This document shows positions 25,955 to 35,073 of a stretch of DNA of 64,000 nucleotides, piece by piece. Positions within the stretch are counted from its first letter, which is position 1. Every line of letters begins with the position of its first letter. Made by a program: the position numbers and the translations under genes. The DNA is from Acetobacteraceae bacterium (GTDB lineage Bacteria > Pseudomonadota > Alphaproteobacteria > Acetobacterales > Acetobacteraceae), in NCBI GenBank assembly GCA_025354865.1, contig JANXMB010000087.1:1-64000 (forward strand), written 5' to 3'. The notes beneath the pieces were generated by a model. The model worked only from the letters and a program-made list of their open reading frames with translations, did no database searches and was not told the DNA's origin.

Positions 25955-26692
25955 TCAGTCGACGCGAATGGACGACGCTTCCGGGCCTTTGGCGCCTTGG
26001 ACGACTTCCATAGAGATGGTCTGACCTTCGGCGAGCTGCATGACGCCGGCGCGTTGCAGGGCGGAGGCATGGACGAACACGTCCTTGCCGCCTTCCAGCG
26101 GTGCGACGAAGCCGAAGCCCTTCGTGGCGTTATACCACTTCACGGTGCCTTGCATTTCGACGGACGGGCCGGTCGGTGCACCGCGGCGGGGTGCGCCGCT
26201 GCTCATGCCGCCGCCCATGCCGCCACCACCCATGCCGCCACCACCCATGCCGCCACCACCCATGCTACCGCCGTAACCGCCGCCGGCCGGGCGAGCCCCG
26301 CCCATGCTTGCGCCACGTCCGGCGGAGGGAGTCGCGGTGCTTTCGTCGACCGAAAGAACTTCCGAGACCTGCCGACCTTTTTGGCCCTGGCCGATGCGGA
26401 CCCGCAGCGATGCCCCGGGGCTGACGGCGTTGTGGCCGGCCTGGTTCAGGGTATTGGCATGCAGGAAGGCGTCGCCGGTGCCATCGGACAATGCGACGAA
26501 GCCGAACCCTTTTTCAGGGTTGAACCACTTCACCGTGGCATCGTGCTCCGGCCCGAAGCCAGCCGACGATGGCCAGGACGGTGCCGCGCTCGGCCGCGAG
26601 GAGGGCATATCGCCAGGAGGGGCTCGGTCGAACGAAAAATCGTCGTCGAAGCCGCGCCGCCGAGGGGGGCGTCCACGGCCGCGGTTGTTCAT
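25955..26692 (-). CDS. Double cold-shock-domain protein with Gly-rich linker
   Basis: A 245-aa RNA/DNA chaperone with two cold-shock domains. The first has ATVKWFNPEKGFGFVAL and DAFLHAN (RNP1/RNP2-like motifs); the second has GTVKWYNATKGFGFVAP and DVFVHAS. Between them lies a low-complexity linker with GGGGM repeats; the N-terminus is Arg-rich (RGRGRPPRRRGF). Two-domain CspA-like proteins are common in alphaproteobacteria. ATG 26692 is the only internal Met before the basic start; the Shine-Dalgarno is distant (GAGGA about 16 nt upstream), so an in-frame TTG two codons earlier remains possible. An intrinsic terminator follows. Confidence 0.88.
   Translation of the reverse strand: MNNRGRGRPPRRRGFDDDFSFDRAPPGDMPSSRPSAAPSWPSSAGFGPEHDATVKWFNPEKGFGFVALSDGTGDAFLHANTLNQAGHNAVSPGASLRVRIGQGQKGRQVSEVLSVDESTATPSAGRGASMGGARPAGGGYGGSMGGGGMGGGGMGGGGMGGGMSSGAPRRGAPTGPSVEMQGTVKWYNATKGFGFVAPLEGGKDVFVHASALQRAGVMQLAEGQTISMEVVQGAKGPEASSIRVD
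26216..26260 (-). repeat. 15-bp tandem repeat coding GGGGM units
   Basis: Three exact copies of CATGCCGCCACCACC (26216-26230, 26231-26245, 26246-26260) with degenerate copies on both sides, inside the linker of the cold-shock gene. The unit is a multiple of three, so copy-number change would keep the frame. Confidence 0.85.
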
Positions 26693-26990
26693 ATTCAAGA
26701 GAAGGTCGTCCTCATGCCATACGCGTTGTTCATGGCGAGCGATGCTGCGGGAGCACCGTACGCCGGTTGGTAGTCTGTCCGATACGCCGACGAGCACAGA
26801 TTAGCGGTATTCCCTTCGCTGTGCACGGCATTCGTCGGTTCGAATGACGTTTTCGTACTCTATACGGGTTTCGATGCCTTGCATCCTGGCTTCGCGTGCG
26901 TTTTTCGCATGTCGTTTATGCGTAATTCGCAGACCTTGCCCGTTCCGCGATACAACGCGTATCGTGTTGCGGTGACAATCTTTTTTTGTG

Positions 26991-27206
26991 TCAATGCCGA
27001 TCCCGAACCAACGCCGGCAGCGGCGGCACCGTGCCGGCGGGAACCCCGAATGCCGCCGCGTTCAGTATCAGCGCCACCATGGCGTAGTAGCCAATCAGCC
27101 CGGTCAGCTCCACCGCCCCCGCCGTCCCGAACAGCGCCTGCACCCGCCCGGCGGGTTCCAAGCCGCAGGGGTCGGCGACGCGCAGAATGCGGTTGTATTC
27201 GATCCG
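26991..27206 (-). pseudogene. Carboxymuconolactone decarboxylase family, C-terminal fragment
   Basis: The minus strand encodes 71 residues ending in a stop. They match the C-terminus of CMD/AhpD-family proteins: LFGTAGAVELTGLIGYYAMV, then LILNAAAFGVP and VPPLPAL. No start codon or ribosome-binding site precedes it. The N-terminal half with the conserved catalytic region is absent; upstream sequence is the 5' region of the next gene. A decayed remnant, not an active gene. Confidence 0.7.
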
Positions 27207-27311
27207 TTTTCGAAATCGCGCGGTCGTGCGGAGACAAAAGGCGACTGCGACTTGACCGCGGCGAGCGACACCCCATTATCGTCCGACAATCGGCCTATCG
27301 GGACCTGTTTC

Positions 27312-27713
27312 ATGTCGAAGAGCTTTCTGGACGACGACACGCCATTCATGAACGAGCTTCTGCGTACTACGGCGGCGGCGGCCAATCTGCCGGACATCCA
27401 GACGGCGCGCGCGCTGCTGACGGCCTACGAGCCGCGCGATGCAGTCGAAGCGATGCTGGCCGCGCAGGTGGTGGCCGAACAAGCGGCGTTGCTCGTCATT
27501 GCCAAGGCAGCGGCAGAACCGGGCCTGTCGGTGGACGAGGTTTTGCGCCGCACGGACGCGGTCATCCGGCTCGACAAGAAAATCCGCTCGGCGCAGCGCA
27601 AATTGGGCCGCAAGCAGCCGCCCCAAGCCCAGGTTCCGACGACGGACCGCGCGGTGCCGTTGGACGAGCGGTTGAAGGCGCATTTCGTCGATGGCGGCAA
27701 TACGGTGCATTGA
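27312..27713 (+). CDS. Hypothetical protein
   Basis: A 133-aa soluble, mostly helical protein of unknown function. Alternating hydrophobic helices (AVEAMLAAQVVAEQAALLVIA) and a basic segment KKIRSAQRKLGRK are visible; there is no signal peptide. The ATG at 27312 starts after a 105-bp spacer from the CMD fragment; the longer frame to 26988 is not supported. It precedes lysK by 31 bp on the same strand, so the two may be co-transcribed. Confidence 0.6.
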   Translation: MSKSFLDDDTPFMNELLRTTAAAANLPDIQTARALLTAYEPRDAVEAMLAAQVVAEQAALLVIAKAAAEPGLSVDEVLRRTDAVIRLDKKIRSAQRKLGRKQPPQAQVPTTDRAVPLDERLKAHFVDGGNTVH

Positions 27714-27744
27714 CCGGCGCCGCCGCGCTCCATAGCTTCGGACT

Positions 27745-29319
27745 ATGCCCGATACGCTTCGTAACATGCCGCCGATCCCCAAAGCTTGGCCTTTCGAGGA
27801 GGCGGCGAAAGTCGCCAAACGCCTCGCGGCCTCCGGGCGGGACCATGCCTTGTTCGAAACCGGCTACGGCCCATCCGGCCTACCCCATATCGGCACCTTC
27901 GGAGAGGTCGCGCGCACGTCCTGGGTGCGCCGGGCGTTCACCGAGTTGACGGGGCTGAAGTCGAAGCTGCTGGCGTTCAGCGACGATATGGATGGGCTGC
28001 GCAAGGTGCCGGACAACGTTCCGAACAAGGAAATGTTGCAGGAATTCATCGGCCGGCCGCTTACGCGCATTCCCGACCCGTTCGGCACCCACGCCAGCTT
28101 CGGCGCGCACAATAACGCGCGGCTGCGGGACTTCCTGGACCGGTTCGGCTTCGACTACGAATTCGCATCCTCGACCGACTACTACGCCACCGGCCGGTTC
28201 GACGCAGCCGCACGGCGGATGCTGGAATGCCATGCCGAGGTGCTCGCGGTCATCCTGCCCACCCTCGGGCCGGATCGGCGCAGCACCTATTCCCCGCTGC
28301 TGCCAGTGCATCCGAAAACCGGCGTGGTCATGCAGGTCCCGATGGAGGAACTGAACCCCGCCGCCGGCACCGTCGTCTGGCGCGATCCCGACACGCGAGA
28401 AGCCTTCGAAACCCCGGTGACCGGCGGGCATTGCAAGATGCAGTGGAAAGCCGATTGGGCGATGCGTTGGTATGCGCTGGCGGTCGATTACGAGATGTCC
28501 GGCAAGGATCTGATCGACAGCGTCCGCCTGTCCGGCCGCATCTGCCGCATTCTAGGCTCCGCCCCGCCGGAGGGCTTCACGTACGAACTGTTCCTCGATG
28601 CCGACGGGCAGAAAATCAGCAAGTCCAAAGGCAACGGGCTGGGGGTCGAGGACTGGCTGCGCTACGCCCCGCCGGAATCGCTGCAACAGTTCATGTACAA
28701 CCAACCGCAGCGCGCGAAACGGCTGTATTTCGACACGATCCCGCGGGCGGTCGACGAATACATCGCCAATATCGACAAGATGCCGACGCAGGACCCGGCG
28801 ACGCAGCCGACCAATCCCGCATGGCACATCCATGCCGGCGCGCTGCCCAATCACGCCGGCAGCCCGATCTCGTTCGCAATGCTGCTGAACCTTGCCAGCG
28901 TGGTGAACGCGCACGAGCCCGATATCCTCTGGGGCTTCATCCGCCGCTACGCCCCGGCCGCGACCCCCGACACCGAACCGCTGCTGGCGCGGCTGGTGGA
29001 TTGCGCGGTGACGTACTATCAGGATTTCGTCCGACCGACGAAACAGTATCGCGACCCCACGCCGGACGAACGCGCGGCGATCGCCGACCTCGGGCGCACC
29101 CTCGCGGAATTGCCGCCGGACGCCAGCGCCGAGATCGTGCAGAATGCGGTGTTCGAAGTCGGCAAGCGCCACCCCTTCCCCGAACTGCGCGCCTGGTTCT
29201 CCACCCTGTACCAAGTGCTGCTCGGCCAGAACGAAGGGCCGCGCTTCGGCGGCTTCGTGGCGCTGTACGGGATCGCGGAGACGATCCGCCTGATCGACGA
29301 CGCGCTGGCCCGAGCATGA
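27745..29319 (+). CDS. lysK: Class I lysyl-tRNA synthetase
   Basis: A 524-aa class I LysRS, the Rossmann-fold form found in archaea, spirochaetes and many alphaproteobacteria, unrelated to class II LysS. The HIGH motif is [10 protein letters not shown] (45-54) and KMSKS is KISKSKG (about 290-296); a C-terminal alpha-helix cage follows. It charges tRNA-Lys. The stop overlaps the start of the MprF-like gene by ATGA, linking Lys-tRNA supply to a putative lysyl-lipid pathway. Confidence 0.95.
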   Translation: MPDTLRNMPPIPKAWPFEEAAKVAKRLAASGRDHALFETGYGPSGLPHIGTFGEVARTSWVRRAFTELTGLKSKLLAFSDDMDGLRKVPDNVPNKEMLQEFIGRPLTRIPDPFGTHASFGAHNNARLRDFLDRFGFDYEFASSTDYYATGRFDAAARRMLECHAEVLAVILPTLGPDRRSTYSPLLPVHPKTGVVMQVPMEELNPAAGTVVWRDPDTREAFETPVTGGHCKMQWKADWAMRWYALAVDYEMSGKDLIDSVRLSGRICRILGSAPPEGFTYELFLDADGQKISKSKGNGLGVEDWLRYAPPESLQQFMYNQPQRAKRLYFDTIPRAVDEYIANIDKMPTQDPATQPTNPAWHIHAGALPNHAGSPISFAMLLNLASVVNAHEPDILWGFIRRYAPAATPDTEPLLARLVDCAVTYYQDFVRPTKQYRDPTPDERAAIADLGRTLAELPPDASAEIVQNAVFEVGKRHPFPELRAWFSTLYQVLLGQNEGPRFGGFVALYGIAETIRLIDDALARA

Positions 29320-31349
29320 AAGGCCCGCTGCGTCACCTGCCGGCCCTGTTGGGCGTCGCTTTGCTGTTGGGCGCGATCTACGTCGTGCAGCAGGAGTTCC
29401 GGCACCTGAAGCTGAAGGACATCGGCACCGCGATGCGCGCCATCCCGGTCGCGGCGCTCGCGTTTTCCTTCGTCTGGACCTTCATCTCCTACTTCATCCT
29501 CACATTCTACGATCGGCTCGGCACCATCTACGCCGGCCACAAAGTCAGCTACGGGCGCGTCGCCTTCGCGTCGTTCTGCGCCTACTCCTTGTCGCATAAT
29601 CTGGGCTTCGCGGCGGTCTCAGGCGCGGCGGTGCGCTACCGGCTGTATGCGCATTGGGGCCTGACCCCGTTCGAAATCGGCAAGACCGTGGCCTTTTGCA
29701 GCCTGACATTCGCCCTCGGCGGCCTAGTGCTGGGCGGCTTCATTTTGTTTATGGAGCCGCAGTCGATCCCGTTCTTCGGCCAACATGTGCCGCTGCCGGC
29801 GCTGTACGCGGTCGGCGCCGTGCTCTGGACCCTGGTCATCGCCTATGTCTCGCTGTCGCGCTTCATCGGCCCGTTCCGGGTGCTCGGGCACGAGGTCGCG
29901 TTGCCCGGCTGGCGGATGGCGCTGGTGCAGGTGGCGCTGGCGACGGTCGATGTCGCCACCACCGCGACCATCTTCTACGCCCTGCTGCCGCACGCCAACG
30001 GGCTCACCTGGGTGATTTTCCTGGGTGTTTACGTCTCCTCCTACACCGCCGGTTTGGCCGCCAATTTGCCGGGCGGCATCGGCGTGTTCGACACGGCCAT
30101 GCTGTTTGGCCTGTCCCCCTATCTAGAAGCACCGCAGATCGTCGGCGCGATCGTCATCTTCCGGCTGTTTTACTACATCATCCCCTTGTTCCTCGCCGGC
30201 GCCATGTTCGCCGGCAACGAAATCGTCCTGCGCGGCGGCGGCCTGCTGCGCCATGTCGCCAAGCTGTCCGGCCCGCAGGCGATCGGCCGTTGGAGCGAGC
30301 CCGACTTCGCAGTTACCGCCGCGACCGGCGCGGTCGGCTTGTGCGGCGCGCTGCTGTTGTTCCTCGGCGTTCTGGCGCCGGTTCCGGTGCCGGATTTTGC
30401 CTGGCTCGATTCGGATTACGCTGAAATCGTGGTGCGGGCCGGCGCCTTCATCCCGTCGTTGATCGGGGCCGGTCTGGTGGTGATGGCGATCGGGCTGTCG
30501 CATCGGGTGAACCTCGCCTGGGGGTTGTCCACGCTGCTGTTGATTGCCGGCGCCGCCTTCGCCGCCACCCAGGACGATCTGCTCTGGGTCTCCGCCGTGC
30601 TGATCCTGACGGCGATGCTGGTCGCGCCGTTCCGAGCGCATTTTTACCGCCATGCGAGCCTTTTGAGCGGACCGTTGGAGCCATCGAGCGCGGTGTCGCT
30701 GATCGTTCTGGCGGTCAGCCTGATCGGCTTGGCCACCACCCGTGCGCATATGCGCACGATTACCAACGACGCTTGGTGGGCCGTGGCCATGTCGCCGTCC
30801 GTGCCGCATTCCGTGCGGTTCACCGTCGCGACGGCGGTCATTCTGGCGGCGATCGCCATCTGGTGGCTGGTGCGTCCAGGCCGCGTGCGGTTCCTGCCCT
30901 GGGACGACACCACCCGCCGCCGCCTGATCGCGATCGGGGGGGCGATGGGCTACGACGCGGCCGCCGTGCCGGCCGATGGCGTGGTGATGGGCGAGACCCA
31001 ACGTGCTGCGATCCCGTTCCGTCGGTTGGGACCGGTGCTGCTGGGCCTGGGCGATCCCGTCGGGCAGGACGCTGATCGGGTGTCCGCCATCTGGCGTTTC
31101 CGCGACCTCGCGCGGCAGGAAGGCCTGGATCCGGCGTTCTGGCGCGCCGGCGCCTCCCTGTTGACGGTCTATGGCGACATCGGCCTGACCGCGCTGCCGC
31201 TGGCGCCCGACGGCAGCCCCCTGATATCGGCCGGCGACACGCCCGAGGACGATCCGGCCCGTCTGTATTTGCTCTGTGTGGCGGAGCGCGATCTGACGGC
31301 GCTGCTGCCGTTGCTGCCGCGTCTGGTCGAACCCGCTGCCGATATTTGA
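29316..31349 (+). CDS. MprF-like membrane protein (flippase domain plus partial DUF2156)
   Basis: A 677-aa polytopic membrane protein. Residues ~1-330 form the lysylphosphatidylglycerol flippase domain (UPF0104), with [21 protein letters not shown] and [21 protein letters not shown]. More helices follow to ~530. The cytosolic part has the first section of the DUF2156 aminoacyl-transferase fold ([34 protein letters not shown]), then an unrelated tail. The second half of the transferase, present in full MprF (about 850 aa), is missing. So it may translocate aminoacyl lipids without making them. It is coupled to lysK by a 4-nt overlap. Confidence 0.8.
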   Translation: MKGPLRHLPALLGVALLLGAIYVVQQEFRHLKLKDIGTAMRAIPVAALAFSFVWTFISYFILTFYDRLGTIYAGHKVSYGRVAFASFCAYSLSHNLGFAAVSGAAVRYRLYAHWGLTPFEIGKTVAFCSLTFALGGLVLGGFILFMEPQSIPFFGQHVPLPALYAVGAVLWTLVIAYVSLSRFIGPFRVLGHEVALPGWRMALVQVALATVDVATTATIFYALLPHANGLTWVIFLGVYVSSYTAGLAANLPGGIGVFDTAMLFGLSPYLEAPQIVGAIVIFRLFYYIIPLFLAGAMFAGNEIVLRGGGLLRHVAKLSGPQAIGRWSEPDFAVTAATGAVGLCGALLLFLGVLAPVPVPDFAWLDSDYAEIVVRAGAFIPSLIGAGLVVMAIGLSHRVNLAWGLSTLLLIAGAAFAATQDDLLWVSAVLILTAMLVAPFRAHFYRHASLLSGPLEPSSAVSLIVLAVSLIGLATTRAHMRTITNDAWWAVAMSPSVPHSVRFTVATAVILAAIAIWWLVRPGRVRFLPWDDTTRRRLIAIGGAMGYDAAAVPADGVVMGETQRAAIPFRRLGPVLLGLGDPVGQDADRVSAIWRFRDLARQEGLDPAFWRAGASLLTVYGDIGLTALPLAPDGSPLISAGDTPEDDPARLYLLCVAERDLTALLPLLPRLVEPAADI

Positions 31350-31398
31350 ACTCGTCGCAGCGATTGCCGCCGCCGCCGCACTTTGCGCGGCAATCCTG

Positions 31399-32640
31399 GT
31401 GGTGCGGCAGGCGCGAGGTCTGCAACATCTGCGCCTGCTCGCCGAACAGGCCTTGGCCGGCGCCCGAGCCGAGGCCGAAACGACAAGGGCGGTCGTCCGC
31501 GCGGCGGAGGCGGACAATATCCGGCGCCTCACCGAATTGCGCGGCGGCTTCGACCTCGCCATCGAGCAGATCCGCACCGTGCTGTCGCGTGAGCAAGGGG
31601 ATTTGCGGCTGGCCCTGGCGGAAAGCCAGCGGCAGGCGGGCGCCCTGATCGCCACGCAATTCGAAACCACCCGCACGGTGCTGGAAACCAAGCTGGCGGA
31701 TATTCGCACGTCGGTGAACGAGCAACTGCACGAAGCCGTCGAAAAGCAGATGCGCTCCAGCTTCGAACGGGTGATCGACCAGTTCGCGGCGGTGCAGAAA
31801 GCGATGGGCGATGTGCAGGCGGTGACCGCCCAGATCGGCGACATCAAACGCCTGTTCGGCAATGTGAAAACCCGTGGCGGCTGGGGGGAGGCGCAGGTCC
31901 GCGCCATGCTCGACGATGTGTTGCCGCCCGGCGCCTATCGCACCAACTGCAAAATCCACCCGGACAGCGACGACATGGTGGAATTTGCCGTGATCATGCC
32001 GATGCGCGGCGACATGGACCACCGGCCGCTGCTGCCGATCGATGCCAAGTTTCCGGTCGAGGATTACGAACGCCTGCTCGCCGCGTCCGATGCCGGCGAT
32101 GCCGAGGGGGAGCGTGCGGCCAGTCGCGGCCTCGATCGCCGCATTCGGGAGGAGGCGAAGAAAATTCATGCGAAATACATTTACCCCCCGATCACGGTGG
32201 AATTCGCCATCCTCTATCTGCCGACCGACTCGCTGTATGCCGAGGTCGCCCGCATTCCCGGCCTGATCGATGAGGTTGGGCGCACGTCCAAAGTGCTGGT
32301 GATGGGACCGAGCCTGTTTCCGGCGCTGCTGAAGACGGTGCATCTGGGGTTCGTGACCCTCGCGCTCGAACAAAACGTCGATCTCATCCGCGGTTTGCTC
32401 GGCGCGACCCGCACGGAAATGCAACGAATGGATGCGGTGCTGGATCGCCTATCCCGCAACGCCGGCACGATGTCGAAAACCATCGACGACGCGCGTCGAC
32501 GCACAAGGGCGGTGGGTCGGAAATTGCGGCAGATCGAGGCATTGGACGCGGTCGATGCCGACAAGCTGTTGGCGTTGGAGCCAGCGGATCTGCTGGACGA
32601 CGACACCGATCCGCCCGCTGCACTGGAACCGAACGAGTAA
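31399..32640 (+). CDS. rmuC: DNA recombination protein RmuC
   Basis: A 413-aa RmuC-family protein, implicated in limiting inverted-repeat recombination. It has an N-terminal coiled coil (about 10-145) and then the nuclease-like core: GNVKTRGGWGEAQVRAMLDDVL, LPIDAKFPVEDYERLL, KYIYPPITVEFAILYLPTDS and VMGPSLFPALLKTV. The GTG at 31399 is the first conventional start. However, the preceding ~15 codons in frame encode a hydrophobic stretch ([17 protein letters not shown]) typical of the family's membrane anchor, so the true start may be a rare codon near 31336 overlapping the MprF-like gene. Confidence 0.88.
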   Translation: MVRQARGLQHLRLLAEQALAGARAEAETTRAVVRAAEADNIRRLTELRGGFDLAIEQIRTVLSREQGDLRLALAESQRQAGALIATQFETTRTVLETKLADIRTSVNEQLHEAVEKQMRSSFERVIDQFAAVQKAMGDVQAVTAQIGDIKRLFGNVKTRGGWGEAQVRAMLDDVLPPGAYRTNCKIHPDSDDMVEFAVIMPMRGDMDHRPLLPIDAKFPVEDYERLLAASDAGDAEGERAASRGLDRRIREEAKKIHAKYIYPPITVEFAILYLPTDSLYAEVARIPGLIDEVGRTSKVLVMGPSLFPALLKTVHLGFVTLALEQNVDLIRGLLGATRTEMQRMDAVLDRLSRNAGTMSKTIDDARRRTRAVGRKLRQIEALDAVDADKLLALEPADLLDDDTDPPAALEPNE

Positions 32641-32760
32641 CGTTCCGCAACCCGGTCGATCCCGCACCGGCACGGGCGGCGGATTTGCCATCCGGCGGCG
32701 CCAAGCTAGATTGCCTGGGAAAGCGCGGGCCGTCCTGCCCGCCGGAGGGATACAGACAAG

Positions 32761-33924
32761 ATGATCGCCCAATTCGATAGCTCGTATGTCGGCCATGTCG
32801 ATATGGAAAACGTCGGCTATGCCGGCACCCCGATCAACGACCGCCGCTACTCCAACGACGTCCTGCTGACCGGCCTCTCCAAAGCCGAAGCCCAGGCCCG
32901 CCTGATGGATAAGCTCGGCTATGGCGCCCTATGGATGGCCGAGCACCATTTCCAGCCGGAGGGGACGGAAACGCTGCCGAATATCATTCTGCTGGCGATG
33001 CATCTGGTGCATTGCACCGAACGGCTGAAGATCGGCACCGGCTTCAACATCGTCCCGATGTGGCACCCGCTGCGGCTGGCGGAGGATTATGCCGTCGCCG
33101 ACTTCCTCTCGAAGGGTCGGGTGATCTTCGGCGTCGGCCGTGGCTACCATACCCGCGAAGTCGAAACCTTCGGCTCCCCGCTGATCGATCAGGACGCCAA
33201 CCGCGAAATGTTCGAAGAAGGCGTGGAACTGATCTTCAAGGCGTTCAACAACGAGCGCTTCTCCCACCAGGGCAAGTATTTCACCGCCCCGCCGGAAGTG
33301 CCGTATCGTGGCTACCAACTGAAGGAACTCACGTTGGTGCCGCGCCCGCCGCGCCTGCCGGTGGAATGCTGGCAGCCGATCCAGGGCGGATCGACCCGGG
33401 CGCTGGAATTCATGGCCAAGCACGGCATCCAGGGCATGGTCGGCGGTGGCTCGGCCGAAGGCGGCATCGTCGATAAGCTGGTCGCCGACTGGATCGCCGC
33501 GCACAAAAAGGTCAAGGGGATGGATATCGTCCCCGGGGAACGTCTCGCGATCGGCTTCCAGTTCCATATCGCCAAGAACAAGGCCGAGGGCATTCGCGAG
33601 GTGCATAAATACTACGAGGAGAACATGAAAATGTTCGGCGAGCTGCGTCTGGCCCGCGCCCTCAGCGACGAACAGATCGTTGCCATGCGCGATCCGAAAC
33701 TGGCGGTGAACGCGAAGTTGCCGACCCTGGAACAGGCGGTGGCGAACGGCGGGTTCCTGACCGGCTCCCCCGAGGAAATCGTCGAAGACCTGAAGAAGCT
33801 GGAAAAGCGCCTGCCCGGCCTGAAGCGGGTCACGGTGAACCAGCCGCTCAGTCTGCCCGGCGCGATGGCGCTGGAGCAGTTGGAATGGTTCGCCAAGGAC
33901 GTGATGCCCCACTTCAAGGGATAA
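32761..33924 (+). CDS. LLM-class flavin-dependent oxidoreductase
   Basis: A 387-aa luciferase-like monooxygenase. LGYGALWMAEHHFQPEGTETLPNIIL and LKIGTGFNIVPMWHPLRLAED are the typical N-terminal barrel segments; GRVIFGVGRGYHTREVETFG is the flavin-phosphate region. GGAGGG is 11 nt before the ATG. It is followed 6 nt after its stop by an enolase-superfamily gene and then a CocE-type hydrolase, suggesting a degradative operon. The substrate is unknown. Confidence 0.84.
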   Translation: MIAQFDSSYVGHVDMENVGYAGTPINDRRYSNDVLLTGLSKAEAQARLMDKLGYGALWMAEHHFQPEGTETLPNIILLAMHLVHCTERLKIGTGFNIVPMWHPLRLAEDYAVADFLSKGRVIFGVGRGYHTREVETFGSPLIDQDANREMFEEGVELIFKAFNNERFSHQGKYFTAPPEVPYRGYQLKELTLVPRPPRLPVECWQPIQGGSTRALEFMAKHGIQGMVGGGSAEGGIVDKLVADWIAAHKKVKGMDIVPGERLAIGFQFHIAKNKAEGIREVHKYYEENMKMFGELRLARALSDEQIVAMRDPKLAVNAKLPTLEQAVANGGFLTGSPEEIVEDLKKLEKRLPGLKRVTVNQPLSLPGAMALEQLEWFAKDVMPHFKG

Positions 33925-33930
33925 TTGTCC

Positions 33931-35022
33931 ATGAAGATCGCGTCCGTCGAGGTCAGCGTGCTGCGTGTGGCGCTGGACAATCCCTATACCGCCGCCGGGC
34001 GGACGGTGGACGCGAACTGGCACGTGATGGCCGAAATCGTAACCACCGACGGTGTGCGCGGTTTCGGCTACATCGTTGCGTTGCGCGAAATGTTCGTGCG
34101 GGCGGTGGCGTCCGCGACGCACGAACTCGGCCGTGCGATCGTCGGCATGAACGTGCTCGAAGCCGAGGCCGCGTGGCAGCGTATGGCCAAAGCCGGCGAT
34201 TGGATCGGGCCGGGCGGGCTGCTGAACTATGCGATATGCCCCCTCGACATCGCCATCTGGGACGCGGCCGGTAAGTCGCTCGGTCAGCCCGTGTCCAAAC
34301 TGCTGGGCGGCTTTCGGGATCGCCTGCCGGCCTATGCCAGCGACGGTTTCTGGTATTCGCTGTCGTTGGAAGACCTCGCCGCGTCCGCCCGCAAAGCCTA
34401 CGCGCAGGGATTCCGAGCGATGAAGCTGCGGGTGGGCGGGGAGGCGCATCCGGAGGCGGAGGTTGCGCGGGTGCAAGCGGTGCGCGACGCCGTCGGCCCC
34501 GATGTGGCGATCATGGTGGACGCCACGGAAACCTGGACGTTGGACCGCGCGATGCGGACCGGTCGCGCTTTGGTGGATGCCGGGGTGGCGTGGTTGGAAG
34601 ACCCGATCGTCCACACCGACAACGACGGCCTGGGCCGTATTACCGCCGCCCTGGATACGCTGGTCGCGACCGGGGAGCATCTTTACGATATCGATGCGTA
34701 CCGCCGCTTGCTGGAGGCTCGGGGCTGCGGCATTGCGCTGATCGACCTCGGCCGCATCGGCGGGGTGACACCGTGGCGGCATGTCGCGTCGTTGGCGCAC
34801 GGTTTCGGCGCCCTGGTCGGCGGGCACGTGCTGCCGGAAATCCATATCCATCTGCTGACCGCCGTCCCCAATGCCAACATCGTCGAATACGTGCCCCGCT
34901 CCGCCCGCTTGCTGAAAGCGATGCCGGCGATGGACGGATCGGATATGGTGGTGCCACCCGGTGCGGGCTTCGGCTTGGAACTGGACCGCGATGCGGTGCG
35001 CCGTTTCACCGTCGCGCAATAG
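33931..35022 (+). CDS. Mandelate racemase/muconate lactonizing enzyme family protein
   Basis: A 363-aa enolase-superfamily enzyme. The N-terminal capping domain precedes a TIM barrel with MKLRV (the catalytic KxK position reads KLR), metal ligands in VDATETW, WLEDPIVH and ATGEHLYD, and a catalytic His in GGHVLPEIHIHLL. This set indicates abstraction of a proton alpha to a carboxylate, in racemases or acid-sugar dehydratases; Arg in place of the second Lys narrows the subgroup but not the substrate. ATG 33931 has AAGGG upstream. Co-oriented with the LLM gene before it. Confidence 0.85.
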   Translation: MKIASVEVSVLRVALDNPYTAAGRTVDANWHVMAEIVTTDGVRGFGYIVALREMFVRAVASATHELGRAIVGMNVLEAEAAWQRMAKAGDWIGPGGLLNYAICPLDIAIWDAAGKSLGQPVSKLLGGFRDRLPAYASDGFWYSLSLEDLAASARKAYAQGFRAMKLRVGGEAHPEAEVARVQAVRDAVGPDVAIMVDATETWTLDRAMRTGRALVDAGVAWLEDPIVHTDNDGLGRITAALDTLVATGEHLYDIDAYRRLLEARGCGIALIDLGRIGGVTPWRHVASLAHGFGALVGGHVLPEIHIHLLTAVPNANIVEYVPRSARLLKAMPAMDGSDMVVPPGAGFGLELDRDAVRRFTVAQ

Positions 35023-35073
35023 TACCGGTCGGCTGGTACAAGGCGCGGATATCGCTCGACAGGAAAAGCTTGC

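Noticed and set aside
26879-27949. 356-codon plus-strand frame across the cold-shock/lysK interval
   Set aside because: Low-complexity Arg/Pro/Ser translation, overlaps the hypothetical gene and the lysK start in another frame, and no ribosome-binding site.
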